64,000 nucleotides of DNA from Lentilitoribacter sp039986595 (GCA_039986595.1 JBDWQJ010000005.1:124001-188000), one strand, 5' to 3'. Counted from the first letter of the stretch, positions 51,015 through 60,980 are shown. Notes: generated by a model not told the origin, from the sequence alone. Translations and numbers: made by a program.

Positions 51015-52301
51015 ATGACATCACCTGCATTTAAAGATCACATGGGCCGACCCATTGTTGTGGTAACCGGCATGGGCGTTGTATCATCGCTTGGTGAAGG
51101 CCTTGAAGAAAACTGGAACAAGTTAAGCTCCGGGATTTCAGGCATTCACAAAATCGAACGCTTTGCGACCAATGAACTTTCGACGCTGATTTGCGGAAGT
51201 GTTGATTTTATCGGCGCTGAAGCAAATTCAATTGTTGATCGCACATATATTTTAGCTGAAAACACCACAGTTGAAGCCCTAGCAGATGCGGAAATCAACG
51301 GTGAATTTAACGGTCCACTATTTTTAGCAGCACCACCTGCAGAACCAGATTGGGAAGACCGATTTGAACTTGCCGGAGAGTTAAGAGCTGATCAAACAGA
51401 AGGTTCTGTTTACAGAAAGTTCTTAGATATTCTTCATGACAAACCAAAACGATCATTTTTTGAATCATCGCAGTTTGGCATGGTATCAGAACGCTTAGCA
51501 GACAAATTTGGCACGCGTGGGCTACCCGTAACGCTTTCAACGGCATGTGCATCGGGTGCAACAGCCATTCAGCTTGGTGTTGAAGCCATTCAACAAGGTC
51601 GCACAGACCGTGCGCTTGCGGTGGCCACAGATGGATCGGTGAATGCTGAACAAGTCATCCGCTTTTCATTGCTATCAGCGCTTTCAACACAAAACGACCC
51701 GCCTGAAAAAGCATCAAAACCATTCTCGAAGGATAGAGACGGATTTGTTATTGCAGAAGGTGCAGCAACATTAGTGCTTGAATCACTTGAAGCAGCAACC
51801 GCTCGCGGTGCAAAAATTCACGGTGTGATTAAGGGCTGCGGAGAAAAGGCCGATCATTTCCATAGAACACGTTCATCACCAGATGCAGCACCTGCGATGG
51901 CAGCGATCCACGCAGCATTAGATGATGCAGGCTTAAAACCTGAAGACATTGGGTATATTAATGCGCACGGCACCTCGACACCTGAAAATGACAAGATGGA
52001 ATATCTTGCCCTTTCAAATGTCTTTGGCGAGAGCTTGAACTCTATCCCTGTATCATCAAACAAATCCATGATTGGTCACACACTCACCGCTGCTGGCGCT
52101 GTGGAAGCAATTTTCTCTGTTATGACGATCAAAACGGGCACCCTTCCACCGACCATCAACTATGATAATCCAGATCCGGCGATCGAATTAGATGTGGTTC
52201 CTAATGTGAAACGCGAGATGCAAGTGACTTCAATCCTTTCCAACTCGTTTGGATTTGGTGGACAAAACGCTTGTCTTGTCATATCAGCTAGCCCTACATA
52301 G
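51015..52301 (+). CDS. Beta-ketoacyl-ACP synthase FabF1XL (catalytically complete)
   Basis: 428 residues. The nucleophile Cys178 is in LSTACASGATAIQ, and His317 (INAHGTSTPENDK) and His355 (SNKSMIGHTLTAAG) complete the Cys-His-His triad. FSKDRDGFVIAEGAATLVLES is conserved. It elongates acyl chains to C26-C28 for lipid A. An extra insertion of about 60 residues (DAEINGEFNGPLF... KPKRSFFES) precedes the catalytic region compared with housekeeping FabF. Immediately follows the Cys-less FabF2XL gene. Confidence 0.92.
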   Translation: MTSPAFKDHMGRPIVVVTGMGVVSSLGEGLEENWNKLSSGISGIHKIERFATNELSTLICGSVDFIGAEANSIVDRTYILAENTTVEALADAEINGEFNGPLFLAAPPAEPDWEDRFELAGELRADQTEGSVYRKFLDILHDKPKRSFFESSQFGMVSERLADKFGTRGLPVTLSTACASGATAIQLGVEAIQQGRTDRALAVATDGSVNAEQVIRFSLLSALSTQNDPPEKASKPFSKDRDGFVIAEGAATLVLESLEAATARGAKIHGVIKGCGEKADHFHRTRSSPDAAPAMAAIHAALDDAGLKPEDIGYINAHGTSTPENDKMEYLALSNVFGESLNSIPVSSNKSMIGHTLTAAGAVEAIFSVMTIKTGTLPPTINYDNPDPAIELDVVPNVKREMQVTSILSNSFGFGGQNACLVISASPT

Positions 52302-52356
52302 ATAAAACTAAGCAATTTCATATTGCTAGAAAACAATAACCATACAAGGATTGTCG

Positions 52357-53382
52357 ATGCGCGCGCTGCAATTAGTCGAAGACCGCAAACTTGAGATCAC
52401 AGAAATCGAAGAACCAGGCGCTCCAGGTGTTGGTGAAGTTAAACTCTCTATCAAGGCGGTTGCACTTAACCACATCGATGTGTGGGGCTGGCGCGGAATG
52501 GCATTTGCCAAACGCAAAATGCCGCTTGTTATTGGTGCAGAAGCATCAGGCGTTGTCGAAGAAGTTGGCCCGGGCACTGCAGGTCTTGTACCAGGACAGC
52601 TCGTTTCAATTTATGGCGCTCGTGTTTGCGGCACGTGCAAAAACTGTCAGGAAGGTCGTGATAACCTTTGTACAGAAGTTGGCGGCGTTCACGGTTTTCA
52701 TTTAGATGGTTTTGCGCGCGAACGGGTGAACTACCCTGCCCGCCTTGTTGTCCCAGCACCACCAAAAGTTGATGCAATTGGCGCAGCTCTTGCACCTGTT
52801 ACATTCGGTACAGTCGAACACATGCTATTTGATAACGCAAAGCTACAACCTGGCGAATGGATACTCATTCATGCAGGTGGTTCTGGTATTGGTACAGCTG
52901 CCATTCAACTTGCCAAAAAAATGGGCTGTACGGTGATCACAACTGTTGGTTCTGACGATAAGATTGAAAAGGCAAAAGCGCTCGGAGCAGACTATGTCAT
53001 CAATTATCGCGAAGACCGCTTTGAAGGTCGCGTCCGTAAAATCACCAAGAAACAAGGCGTTGATGTTGTCTTTGAACATGTTGGCGCAGATACTTGGGCA
53101 GGATCAATGTTCAGCCTTAAAAAAGGTGGCCGCTTGGTGACGTGTGGTTCGACATCGGGCGTATCAACACAGATCAATTTAATGATGTTGTTTCAACAGC
53201 AGCTTAAACTACTAGGTTCATTTGGTTGCCGCATGGAAAACATGAAAAATGCTATGTTGAAAATGTCCCAAGGCTTGGTAGAACCAGTGATTGATACCGA
53301 AGTCGATATGGAAAACATCCACAAAGCCTTAGAACGTATGGAAGGCCGCAAAGTCTTCGGTAAAATCATTTTAACATTCTGA
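52357..53382 (+). CDS. Zinc-type alcohol dehydrogenase of the VLCFA cluster (AdhXL)
   Basis: 341 residues of medium-chain dehydrogenase. Four structural-zinc Cys are in CGTCKNCQEGRDNLC and the NAD(P) motif is ILIHAGGSGIGTAAIQLAKKMG. Start ATG at 52357 after AAGGA. In rhizobial lipid A clusters this enzyme is proposed to act as enoyl reductase or in the omega-1 oxidation step; the exact reaction remains inferred. Co-directional, 55 bases after fabF1XL. Confidence 0.9.
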   Translation: MRALQLVEDRKLEITEIEEPGAPGVGEVKLSIKAVALNHIDVWGWRGMAFAKRKMPLVIGAEASGVVEEVGPGTAGLVPGQLVSIYGARVCGTCKNCQEGRDNLCTEVGGVHGFHLDGFARERVNYPARLVVPAPPKVDAIGAALAPVTFGTVEHMLFDNAKLQPGEWILIHAGGSGIGTAAIQLAKKMGCTVITTVGSDDKIEKAKALGADYVINYREDRFEGRVRKITKKQGVDVVFEHVGADTWAGSMFSLKKGGRLVTCGSTSGVSTQINLMMLFQQQLKLLGSFGCRMENMKNAMLKMSQGLVEPVIDTEVDMENIHKALERMEGRKVFGKIILTF

Positions 53383-53404
53383 TTATCAACGCGTTGGAAA
53401 TTGA

Positions 53405-54346
53405 TTGACCAAATTTGTCAGAAGATGTGTCGCTGAATTAAGAAAATTTTTTAGCAATGCCAGTGATTGGGTTGTAGCACAATTCATTCTCGCACTACTG
53501 TTTTTACTGCGCTTATTGCCAATGAAAACCGCATTGAATGTGATGGGGCGTCTGGCCAGAATTGTTGGCCCAAGAACTAAACGCCACACGCTTGCGATGA
53601 AAAACCTTGAGATGGCTTTTCCGGAAAAATCCGTTGAAGAACGCCAAGAGATTGCCATGGAAATGTGGGTCAATATGGCCCGTTTGGCAGCAGAATACAT
53701 CTATCTCGATAAGATCTCTGCGTTTGATCCTAAATCAGATGAGAACAGCAATATCGAAGTTGTGGGCCAAGAACAATTTATCGATCTTTGCGAACACAAA
53801 CGCCCCTTTATTGTATTCACGATCCATAGCGGAAATTTTGAACTACTACCGATTATCTCACAGAGATTTAATTTAAGCGTCAGTGCGTTGTTTCGACCAC
53901 CCAATAACAAATACATCGCTGAAAAGGTTCTTGCAGCGCGTGGCGAGCATATGAAAGATCTTGTAGCTTCAACTGCGGGCGCTGCATGGAATTTAGCACG
54001 TAAGCTTGATAGCGGTGGTGGCGTGGGCATGCTGGTAGATCAAAAGTTTACCAAAGGTGACGAAACACAATTTTTTGGCCACACCGTTAAAACAAACCCT
54101 CTTTTGGCAAAACTAGCACGCCAATATAAGTGTGATGTTTTCCCAGCACGTTGCGTACGTCTTCCCGAAGGGCGTTTCAGATTAGAGTTAGAACCAGCCA
54201 TTGAGCTTCCAAAAGGTGACAATGGTGAGATTGATATCAATGCAACATCACAAATGCTAAATGATAAAGTGGAAGAATGGGTGCGCGAATATCCCGGCCA
54301 ATGGCAATGGTTCCACGACAGATGGCGCATCAAGCATTTGTTATAA
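53405..54346 (+). CDS. lpxXL: Lipid A very-long-chain acyltransferase LpxXL
   Basis: HtrB/LpxL-family inner-membrane acyltransferase, 313 residues, transferring the 27-hydroxyoctacosanoyl-type chain from AcpXL to lipid A. N-terminal membrane helix (VVAQFILALLFLLRLLP), catalytic H-x4-E in TIHSGNFELLP (His141, Glu146), and MLVDQKFTKGDETQFFG matching the substrate loop. Start is TTG at 53405 behind GGAAA; no ATG occurs before residue 40. Last gene of the operon, before a terminator hairpin. Confidence 0.92.
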   Translation: MTKFVRRCVAELRKFFSNASDWVVAQFILALLFLLRLLPMKTALNVMGRLARIVGPRTKRHTLAMKNLEMAFPEKSVEERQEIAMEMWVNMARLAAEYIYLDKISAFDPKSDENSNIEVVGQEQFIDLCEHKRPFIVFTIHSGNFELLPIISQRFNLSVSALFRPPNNKYIAEKVLAARGEHMKDLVASTAGAAWNLARKLDSGGGVGMLVDQKFTKGDETQFFGHTVKTNPLLAKLARQYKCDVFPARCVRLPEGRFRLELEPAIELPKGDNGEIDINATSQMLNDKVEEWVREYPGQWQWFHDRWRIKHLL

Positions 54347-54384
54347 AAAAAAGCCCTCACCGGATTTTTAAATCCGATAGGGCT
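54344..54384 (-). terminator. Terminator after the L,D-transpeptidase gene
   Basis: AGCCCT...CGGATTT and AAATCCG...AGGGCT make a bulged stem; on the minus strand it is followed by eight T. It also sits right after the lpxXL stop, so it may act for both. Confidence 0.75.
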
Positions 54385-54413
54385 ATCTTATTAGTTTTGT
54401 CCAACGACTAAAA

Positions 54414-54839
54414 CTAGTGCTTGATCACAACGCGTGTATTTTTCAAACCAGTGCGCTCCACAAGGCTATAAAACTTTGAAGCATTTTCTGGGTGCAATCG
54501 GATGCAGCCATGTGATGCTGGACGACCAAGGCGAGAAATTGCGTTGGTTCCGTGAACTGCGTACCCACCATGGAAAAACACCGCATACGGCATTGGCGCA
54601 TTGTTATATTTGCGCGAACGGTGGTGCTTTGAAAGCCACTTTGCCGACCATTTCCCCGTCGGTGTCGTATAACCTTTACGGCCGCTGGAAATTTTCCATC
54701 GGTATTTTACTTTACCGTTTCTTTTGACCACCATTGTTTGAGATGACAAATCAATGCGCGCTTCCAAAGGTGCTGCAACAGCGTTGGAAGCGGGTAAAAT
54801 CATAAACAAAACAGCTAAAGCAGCTAAAAAATTCCGCAT
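54414..54839 (-). CDS. Exported L,D-transpeptidase (YkuD domain)
   Basis: Cell-wall cross-linking enzyme or anchor. A signal peptide (MRNFLAALAVLFMILPASNA) precedes the catalytic domain with HGTNAISRLGRPASHGCIRL, where His96, His110 and Cys112 form the active site. Start at 54839 follows GGGGAG; the frame extends 15 bases further. At 141 residues it is a minimal single-domain version. Confidence 0.92.
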   Translation of the reverse strand: MRNFLAALAVLFMILPASNAVAAPLEARIDLSSQTMVVKRNGKVKYRWKISSGRKGYTTPTGKWSAKWLSKHHRSRKYNNAPMPYAVFFHGGYAVHGTNAISRLGRPASHGCIRLHPENASKFYSLVERTGLKNTRVVIKH

Positions 54840-54931
54840 GGTGAAACTCCCCAAAATTTCAAATATCCTAATAATTTCCGCAAAAAATAGCGGATTCCTC
54901 GGATATTTACCAGTCTAAGGTTTATCTATGG

Positions 54932-55915
54932 TTAAGCCCACACGCTAACCGTAAGTAAAATCACAACAAATATGACTTCAACTATGCACGACAACCAAAA
55001 TATCTTGGTCGCTTTTTCAAGGTCTAAATGGGTGAGTTCCAACCGTCCTGTGGGGTTCAAATAAAGTTCACGCGAGGTTTGCTTGCCGTAAATTCGAGGC
55101 CCCGATAGCACAATACCAAGCGCACCAGCCATTGCAGTTTCTGGCCAACCAGCATTTGGGGATCTGTGCAATGATGCATTATTTAACACCGTCCAGAACG
55201 CATATTTCAAAGATTTCGGCCCAATTAATATCAGCGCTGAAACGGCGATCAGCAACGCGGATAAACGAGCGGGCAGCCAATTTGCCAAATCATCGAGTTT
55301 GGCCGATGCCCACCCAAAATCTTCATATTCAACAGTCTTATGACCAATCATGCTATCCGCTGTATTAAGCATTTTATACATCAAAATGCCCGGCAAACCC
55401 AATAACGCATACCAAAATATAGGTGCAACTACACCGTCTGAAAAATTCTCAGCAAGGCTCTCGATCGATGAACGTGTTACATCGGATGCGTTCATTTCAG
55501 ATGTTTGACGCCCAACAATCATACTAACGGCATACCGCGCACCTTCTATATTCCCTGATGACAAAGGTGCGATGATATTCTTGATATGATCTGACATGCT
55601 TTTTTGAGCAATCAACATGGCAACGATGATAACTTCTAAGACGAAACCGATGACACCAATTTGTCGGAAGACTGTTACCAGCAACACACCGATGAACAGC
55701 GCCAAAACCAGCATGATGAACAGAGCCAGCACACCAAATTTTTTGCGCGCCGAACGATTATCACGAATGCGATTTAAGTATCGATCTAGTGTTGAAATGA
55801 CTTTACCAAAAAAGACGACAGGATGAGGCAACTTACGCCAGATCCAATCTGGATCGCCGACAAACATATCCAAAACGATTGCTAAAAAAAGTATAAGCAA
55901 ATGATGGTCAGTCAT
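54932..55915 (-). CDS. cobD: Adenosylcobinamide-phosphate synthase CobD/CbiB
   Basis: Membrane enzyme attaching (R)-1-amino-2-propanol phosphate (or ethanolamine form) to adenosylcobyric acid. 327 residues with several hydrophobic spans; the conserved stretch is FVGDPDWIWRKLPHPVVFFGKVI, ESLAENFSDGVVAPIFWYALLGLPG and RSPNAGWPETAMAGALGI. Its start overlaps the cobC stop (TGATG). Confidence 0.95.
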   Translation of the reverse strand: MTDHHLLILFLAIVLDMFVGDPDWIWRKLPHPVVFFGKVISTLDRYLNRIRDNRSARKKFGVLALFIMLVLALFIGVLLVTVFRQIGVIGFVLEVIIVAMLIAQKSMSDHIKNIIAPLSSGNIEGARYAVSMIVGRQTSEMNASDVTRSSIESLAENFSDGVVAPIFWYALLGLPGILMYKMLNTADSMIGHKTVEYEDFGWASAKLDDLANWLPARLSALLIAVSALILIGPKSLKYAFWTVLNNASLHRSPNAGWPETAMAGALGIVLSGPRIYGKQTSRELYLNPTGRLELTHLDLEKATKIFWLSCIVEVIFVVILLTVSVWA

Positions 55916-56907
55916 CAGTTTTCAAAGGATAAAATCGCTTGCTTTAAGCGCAAATCCTCCTCCTCATTACGGGTTAAACCCAGACGTAAGCAGCACGCGT
56001 TATAATCAAATTTTCTCGTTAGTATCTTCTCAACTAACAAATGTTCATGCAAGTCCGCTGCGTTTTCATGCGCAATTAATGTGAACAATTTAGTTCCACC
56101 CGCGATTATTAAGTTAGTTTCGCCTAGCATTTGAATAAATTGGTCATGGCGGGTTGAAATCTTATCAAGCAAATCTTCATGCATACGATCGCGCGTTAGA
56201 ACATATTTAGCGACGCTTATGCTGGGTCCCGATACTGACCACGGCCCCTGCAAATACTTTATTCGGCTCAACAGTTCATTATGCGCAAACACAAATCCAA
56301 TACGCGCACCCGCAAGGCCAAAAAACTTGCCAAAAGATTTGAGTACAATCAAATTCTTGATTGGATCTGCGACAAGCATGGAAGCATTCTCGCACACATC
56401 GCAAAAGGCTTCATCAACAACGAGATATCCATCACGCTTCTTAAGCTTTTCAGCAAGTGTGCAGAGCTCATCTTGTGAATATATTCTGCCGTCAGGGTTA
56501 TTAGGATTTGCTAAGACGACCGAACGTACATCACTGATATCATCAATGGAACCAAGCACGGTGCAGCTTCTATTTTGTCGCGCAAAAGCGCCCGCATATT
56601 CGCCATATGTCGGACTAACAATACCAACATCACCTTGAAGCAAATCAGGCAGATGATTAATCAAAAACTGCGAGCCTGACGTGACCAAACAATCCTGTTT
56701 TGATGCGTAATAGTTCCGCGCGATGTGCGCTAATTTATCAAGAGATGCACTCTCAGGCAAGCGATGCCAATCACTTAAGCGCAATTCAGGTAAAGGTGCA
56801 GAAAAGGGACTGATGCCAGTTGAGATATCAATCCAATCAGATCGAGATCCACCATAGGTTTGGATCGCCTTTTCTAAGTTTCCCCCATGCTCAATCTGCA
56901 TCGTCAA
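55915..56907 (-). CDS. cobC: L-threonine-O-3-phosphate decarboxylase-like CobC
   Basis: PLP aminotransferase-fold protein providing the aminopropanol linker of cobalamin. WIDISTGISPFSAP is near the N-terminus, VLANPNNPDGR and LVVDEAFCDV bind PLP, and the Schiff-base Lys is in VLKSFGKFFGLAGARIGF. 330 residues. It lies between cobD and cobB with start/stop overlaps on both sides. Confidence 0.92.
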   Translation of the reverse strand: MTMQIEHGGNLEKAIQTYGGSRSDWIDISTGISPFSAPLPELRLSDWHRLPESASLDKLAHIARNYYASKQDCLVTSGSQFLINHLPDLLQGDVGIVSPTYGEYAGAFARQNRSCTVLGSIDDISDVRSVVLANPNNPDGRIYSQDELCTLAEKLKKRDGYLVVDEAFCDVCENASMLVADPIKNLIVLKSFGKFFGLAGARIGFVFAHNELLSRIKYLQGPWSVSGPSISVAKYVLTRDRMHEDLLDKISTRHDQFIQMLGETNLIIAGGTKLFTLIAHENAADLHEHLLVEKILTRKFDYNACCLRLGLTRNEEEDLRLKQAILSFEN

Positions 56908-58199
56908 TCCGCCCGATCAATGATGTGCATATAAGAACCAGCAATATTGTTTACCTGCGCACCAAAGGCGCCAAGGTCCTTGCCTAGCGCGTCCTGAGCG
57001 GAAAACAACGGTGCCTTAGTGGTGTTTTTAACTTCAGTTGAATAGTGAAATTCATGCGCGTTTAGCTGCGTAACGCCTAAAAAGTCATTGGTTAACTCGA
57101 GTCTTCGATAGCCGAGATTTCGTTTACGTTCAGAAAAACTTGTTTCAACTGGAAGCAAGCCAAGCATCTTATGGTGCGTGCCATCCGCATCAATCAACCC
57201 CTCACCCAAAGCCATATACCCTCCGCATTCGCCGTAAATCTTGATCCCACGCTCTGCAGCTTGGAGCATTTTTTTCCGAAAGTCGTCAGCATGAGAAAGC
57301 GCGTCCGCATGCAATTCTGGATATCCACCTGGCAGGAATATGCCATCGCAATTATCGTCAGGCCCTTCATCTGAGAGTGGTGAGAAAAAGCGGATCTCAG
57401 CACCCTGCTCTTTCCAACCTTCAATGAGATGCGGATAAATGAAGGAAAACGCTAAATCCTTTGCTACAGCAATATGTTGACCCAATCGCGGGATCTTAGC
57501 AACTGGTTCAAAATTCGCGTGATGTAGATCACAAAGGCTATCCAAAACATCATCGACAGCAATCGCATTACCAAGCTTTCGAGCTGCATTTTCAATAAAT
57601 TGGTCCATCAATGGGTGTTCAAATGCTTGCACCAAACCTAAATGACGCTCGGGCAGCGAAAGTGCATCATCGCGCATCACAGCGCCAAATACCTTAATCC
57701 CGAGCGGTCTGATAGCTGTGCGTAGCATATGCTCATGCCGCACACTGCCAACCTTATTTAAAATCACACCAGCGATTTCAATATCATTGCGAAATGATTT
57801 GAACCCATGCACGATAGCAGCAACAGAATGCGAGAGCTTTGCGCAATCAATCACTAGAATTATTGGCAGATTTAATAATTTCGCTAAATCAGCGGCTGAT
57901 CCTGTGCCGTTGGCTGCTCCGTCAAACAAGCCCATCATAGCTTCAATAAGCAATATCTCATCATTTGAAGTCGTATTACTCGCTTGATCTAAAAGCAGTG
58001 CTTCTCGCATACCCCAAGGGTCGAAATTTACGCATTCTTTTGCTAGTGCAAGCGTATGAAATTGCGGATCAATGAAATCTGGACCCGCTTTTCCAGATGA
58101 TACTTTCACACCTTTATTACGCAACAAACGCAGCAAAGCCAGTGTTACGGTTGTCTTACCAGAGCCAGAAGATGGCGCCGCTATGATAAACCCCTTCAT
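56904..58199 (-). CDS. cobB: Cobyrinic acid a,c-diamide synthase (CobB/CbiA)
   Basis: ATP-dependent amidotransferase. P-loop APSSGSGKTTV at 8-18, GPDFIDPQFH for substrate, and the glutaminase domain with Cys in YGECGGYMALGEGL and His in LNAHEFHYS. 431 residues. Overlaps cobC by 4 bases and cobA by 1 base, so cobA-cobB-cobC-cobD are tightly coupled. Confidence 0.95.
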   Translation of the reverse strand: MKGFIIAAPSSGSGKTTVTLALLRLLRNKGVKVSSGKAGPDFIDPQFHTLALAKECVNFDPWGMREALLLDQASNTTSNDEILLIEAMMGLFDGAANGTGSAADLAKLLNLPIILVIDCAKLSHSVAAIVHGFKSFRNDIEIAGVILNKVGSVRHEHMLRTAIRPLGIKVFGAVMRDDALSLPERHLGLVQAFEHPLMDQFIENAARKLGNAIAVDDVLDSLCDLHHANFEPVAKIPRLGQHIAVAKDLAFSFIYPHLIEGWKEQGAEIRFFSPLSDEGPDDNCDGIFLPGGYPELHADALSHADDFRKKMLQAAERGIKIYGECGGYMALGEGLIDADGTHHKMLGLLPVETSFSERKRNLGYRRLELTNDFLGVTQLNAHEFHYSTEVKNTTKAPLFSAQDALGKDLGAFGAQVNNIAGSYMHIIDRAD

Positions 58200-59059
58200 T
58201 AGGCTGTTTTACCTGACAAAGATGACGCGGGATTTAAACTATTTAAACCAAGCGGATCGGGCAACAATTGCTTACCGGATGCTGCGCCCAACCAATCTAA
58301 GCCCTCATGCAGTTTGACAACTTCACCAATCACAACAATTGCAGGCGGTGACAATTCTGATTTCTCAACATCTGTAACCGCGGAGCCCAAAGTGGTGATA
58401 AGAACTTTTTGATCAGCGGTTGTCGCATCGCAGACAAAAGCCATTGGCTCATCTGGCAAACGCCCAGCACTTAACAGCTTTAGTACAATTGGTTCGATAT
58501 GCTTCATCGCCATATACATCACAATGACGGGCGAACCTTTGGCCACATTTTCCCAATCAATCGCATCCGGAACAATTCCGCCCGCATCATGTCCGGTTAA
58601 AAACGTCACATTATGATTGGTATCACGGTGCGTAACGGGAATGCCCGCATATGCAAGCCCACCGATGCCTGCAGAAATACCCGGAACAATTCGAAACGAT
58701 ACTCCGTGTTGAACCAAAGTCAGCGCTTCTTCACCGCCGCGACCAAACACGAAAGGATCCCCGCCTTTAAGACGCAGCACCTTTTTGCCTTGTTTAGAAA
58801 GCTCAACCAATCGCAATGAAATATCGCGTTGCTTGGCAGAGGGTTTGCCACCACGCTTGCCAGCATATTCAAGCATTGCGCCTGATCGCGCTAAGCTCAA
58901 ACAGTCTTTGTTGACCAATGCATCATGAACAATCACATCCGCCTGCGATAATGCATTGATGGCGTGCAACGTCAAAAGCCCCGGATCACCGGGCCCAGCG
59001 CCCACGAGCCAAACCTCGCCAGCCTTCATCTTTGGTAATTGTTTTTGCCAGTCCTGCAT
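58199..59059 (-). CDS. cobA: Uroporphyrinogen-III C-methyltransferase
   Basis: SAM-dependent double methylation of uroporphyrinogen III to precorrin-2. VWLVGAGPGDPGLLTL is the N-terminal SAM-binding glycine motif, LRLKGGDPFVFGRGGEEAL the second signature, and GIPVTHRDTNHNVTFLTGH the third. 286 residues without a CysG siroheme extension, so it serves corrin synthesis. Divergent from cbiD across 118 bases. Confidence 0.95.
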   Translation of the reverse strand: MQDWQKQLPKMKAGEVWLVGAGPGDPGLLTLHAINALSQADVIVHDALVNKDCLSLARSGAMLEYAGKRGGKPSAKQRDISLRLVELSKQGKKVLRLKGGDPFVFGRGGEEALTLVQHGVSFRIVPGISAGIGGLAYAGIPVTHRDTNHNVTFLTGHDAGGIVPDAIDWENVAKGSPVIVMYMAMKHIEPIVLKLLSAGRLPDEPMAFVCDATTADQKVLITTLGSAVTDVEKSELSPPAIVVIGEVVKLHEGLDWLGAASGKQLLPDPLGLNSLNPASSLSGKTA

Positions 59060-59177
59060 GTATTCACGTTCAAGTTCGCATTGTCATTCATATTCGTGGG
59101 CCATCATATACCCTTTCCAAGCAGGGGAAAACAATGATAACGACATTGAAACAATAAATTATGCTAACTAGGCGACA

Positions 59178-60293
59178 ATGGACGACGAAATTACAACAGA
59201 CGCTGAAGATGAAAAGGCTCTCCAACGCGGATGGACGACCGGAGCTTGCGCAACCGCCGCAACAAAGGCTGCATTAACAGCTCTGATCACCGGCGAATTT
59301 CCAGATCCTGTTGCGATTCTTTTACCCAAAGGTGAAGTCCCGCATTTCCCTCTTGCGATTGAGAGTTTGGGTGATGGATATGCCATGGCCGGGATTATCA
59401 AAGATGCAGGTGACGATCCTGACGTTACCCATGGCGCAATGGTGATTGCAGGTGTGCGGCCATTAAGACCCGGCAGCGGCATCAACTTTGTTGCTGGCGA
59501 TGGTGTCGGTACGGTTACCAAAGATGGACTACCGATAGAAAAAGGCGAAGCAGCGATCAATCCGGTCCCCCGCCAAATGATGAGCGATATCGTCACTGAA
59601 ATTTGTGGCGAATACGGATTACCTGCAGATGTTGAAATCCGTATCTCCATTCCCGATGGTGAAGAAATTGCCAAGAAAACTTGGAACCCAAGACTTGGTA
59701 TCGTTGGTGGTTTATCAATACTCGGCACCACAGGTATTGTGCATCCATTTTCATGTTCAGCCTGGATCCACTCCATACATCGCGGTATCGATGTTGCGCG
59801 TGCAGAAAGTCTTGATCATGTCATGGGCGCAACAGGATCAACCTCTGAAAAAACAGCACAAGAGATGTATGACCTACCCGAAATTGCCTGTCTTGATATG
59901 GGTGATTTTGCAGGTGGCTTGCTTAAATATATCCGCAAGCATCCTGTACCAAAACTCACCATCGCGGGCGGCATTGGTAAGATGGTAAAACTTGCCCAAG
60001 GGCATTTGGATTTGCATTCTGCACGCAGCCAAGTTGATATGAACTTCCTTGCAGAGATTGCAATTGAACTGGGATTGAATCAAAATCTCAAACACCAGAT
60101 TCAAAATGCCAATACCGCACTAGAAGTCTATGAAATCACAAAAGAAAACGCCGTTTATATCATGCCTTCAATTGCTAAGAAAGCACATGAAACAGCAAAA
60201 ACTGCTTTGCGTGATGCGCCCATCGAATTGGATCTCATCATCATAAATCGCAAGGGTGATATCCTTGCACACGCTAAGCCCGAAACGACGTAA
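59178..60293 (+). CDS. cbiD: Cobalt-precorrin-5B C1-methyltransferase CbiD
   Basis: Replaces CobF in many alphaproteobacteria. RGWTTGACATAATKAALTAL is the conserved N-terminus, IPDGEEIAKKTWNPRLGIVGG and GGIGKMVKLAQGHLDLHS further signatures. 371 residues. The stop overlaps the cobK start by one base. CbiD is assigned to the anaerobic pathway in other bacteria, so the presence with CobJ/CobM/CobK indicates the mixed alphaproteobacterial route. Confidence 0.94.
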   Translation: MDDEITTDAEDEKALQRGWTTGACATAATKAALTALITGEFPDPVAILLPKGEVPHFPLAIESLGDGYAMAGIIKDAGDDPDVTHGAMVIAGVRPLRPGSGINFVAGDGVGTVTKDGLPIEKGEAAINPVPRQMMSDIVTEICGEYGLPADVEIRISIPDGEEIAKKTWNPRLGIVGGLSILGTTGIVHPFSCSAWIHSIHRGIDVARAESLDHVMGATGSTSEKTAQEMYDLPEIACLDMGDFAGGLLKYIRKHPVPKLTIAGGIGKMVKLAQGHLDLHSARSQVDMNFLAEIAIELGLNQNLKHQIQNANTALEVYEITKENAVYIMPSIAKKAHETAKTALRDAPIELDLIIINRKGDILAHAKPETT

Positions 60294-60973
60294 TGAGCAA
60301 AACAATACTCATCTTATCGGGCACAGCAGAAGCCTTTAGCCTTGCCGCAAAGCTTCAAAAAGAACAACCAGACTGGCGCATCATTTCTTCACTTGCTGGC
60401 CGAACGCAGAACCCTAAATTACCAATTGGTGAAACACGCATTGGCGGTTTTGGTGGCGTTGATGGTTTAATAGATTATATATCTAAACAGAACGTTGATA
60501 AAATCTACGACGCGACACATCCCTTTGCGCTGAACATCACAAAAAACGCCATTCAAGCCGCACAACAATCCAGTATTGAATACGAACGGATTGAACGCGC
60601 TCCATGGGAGAAAGTCACGAACGACAATTGGATTGAGGTTGGATCAATCGAGCGTGCAGCAGAAGCACTTCCCGAAAATGCAACGGCATTTTTAGCGCTT
60701 GGTCGCCAATATATCCAAGCGTTTGAACATCGCACAGATTGCCATTTCATTGTCAGAATGGTCGATCAACCAGATGATGTTCCACTGAGCTCATATGAGA
60801 TCATTCAAGGATTGCCAAACAGCGCAGCATGCGATGAGCAAAAACTATTCACCCATCATAATATTTCGCATCTGATCACCCGCAATTCAGGCGGTGAAAA
60901 ATCCTACGCTAAAATCCTAGCAGCGCGTGATGCACAAATACCTGTCATTATGATCAAACGACCGAATGACTAG
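60293..60973 (+). CDS. cobK: Precorrin-6A reductase CobK/CbiJ
   Basis: NADPH-dependent reduction of the corrin ring. ILILSGTAEAFSLAAKL is the N-terminal nucleotide region and RIGGFGGVDGLIDYI and YDATHPFALNITKNA are family signatures, as is ITRNSGGEKSYAKILAARDAQIPVIMIKRP at the end. 226 residues, slightly short but complete. Overlaps cbiD by one base and converges on cobM with 7 bases between stops. Confidence 0.9.
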   Translation: MSKTILILSGTAEAFSLAAKLQKEQPDWRIISSLAGRTQNPKLPIGETRIGGFGGVDGLIDYISKQNVDKIYDATHPFALNITKNAIQAAQQSSIEYERIERAPWEKVTNDNWIEVGSIERAAEALPENATAFLALGRQYIQAFEHRTDCHFIVRMVDQPDDVPLSSYEIIQGLPNSAACDEQKLFTHHNISHLITRNSGGEKSYAKILAARDAQIPVIMIKRPND

Positions 60974-60980
60974 CTAGCGA

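Noticed and set aside
59060..59177. Possible cobalamin riboswitch between cobA and cbiD
   Set aside because: The 118-base divergent gap is too short and lacks a recognisable B12 box; none was found at other cob gene starts either.
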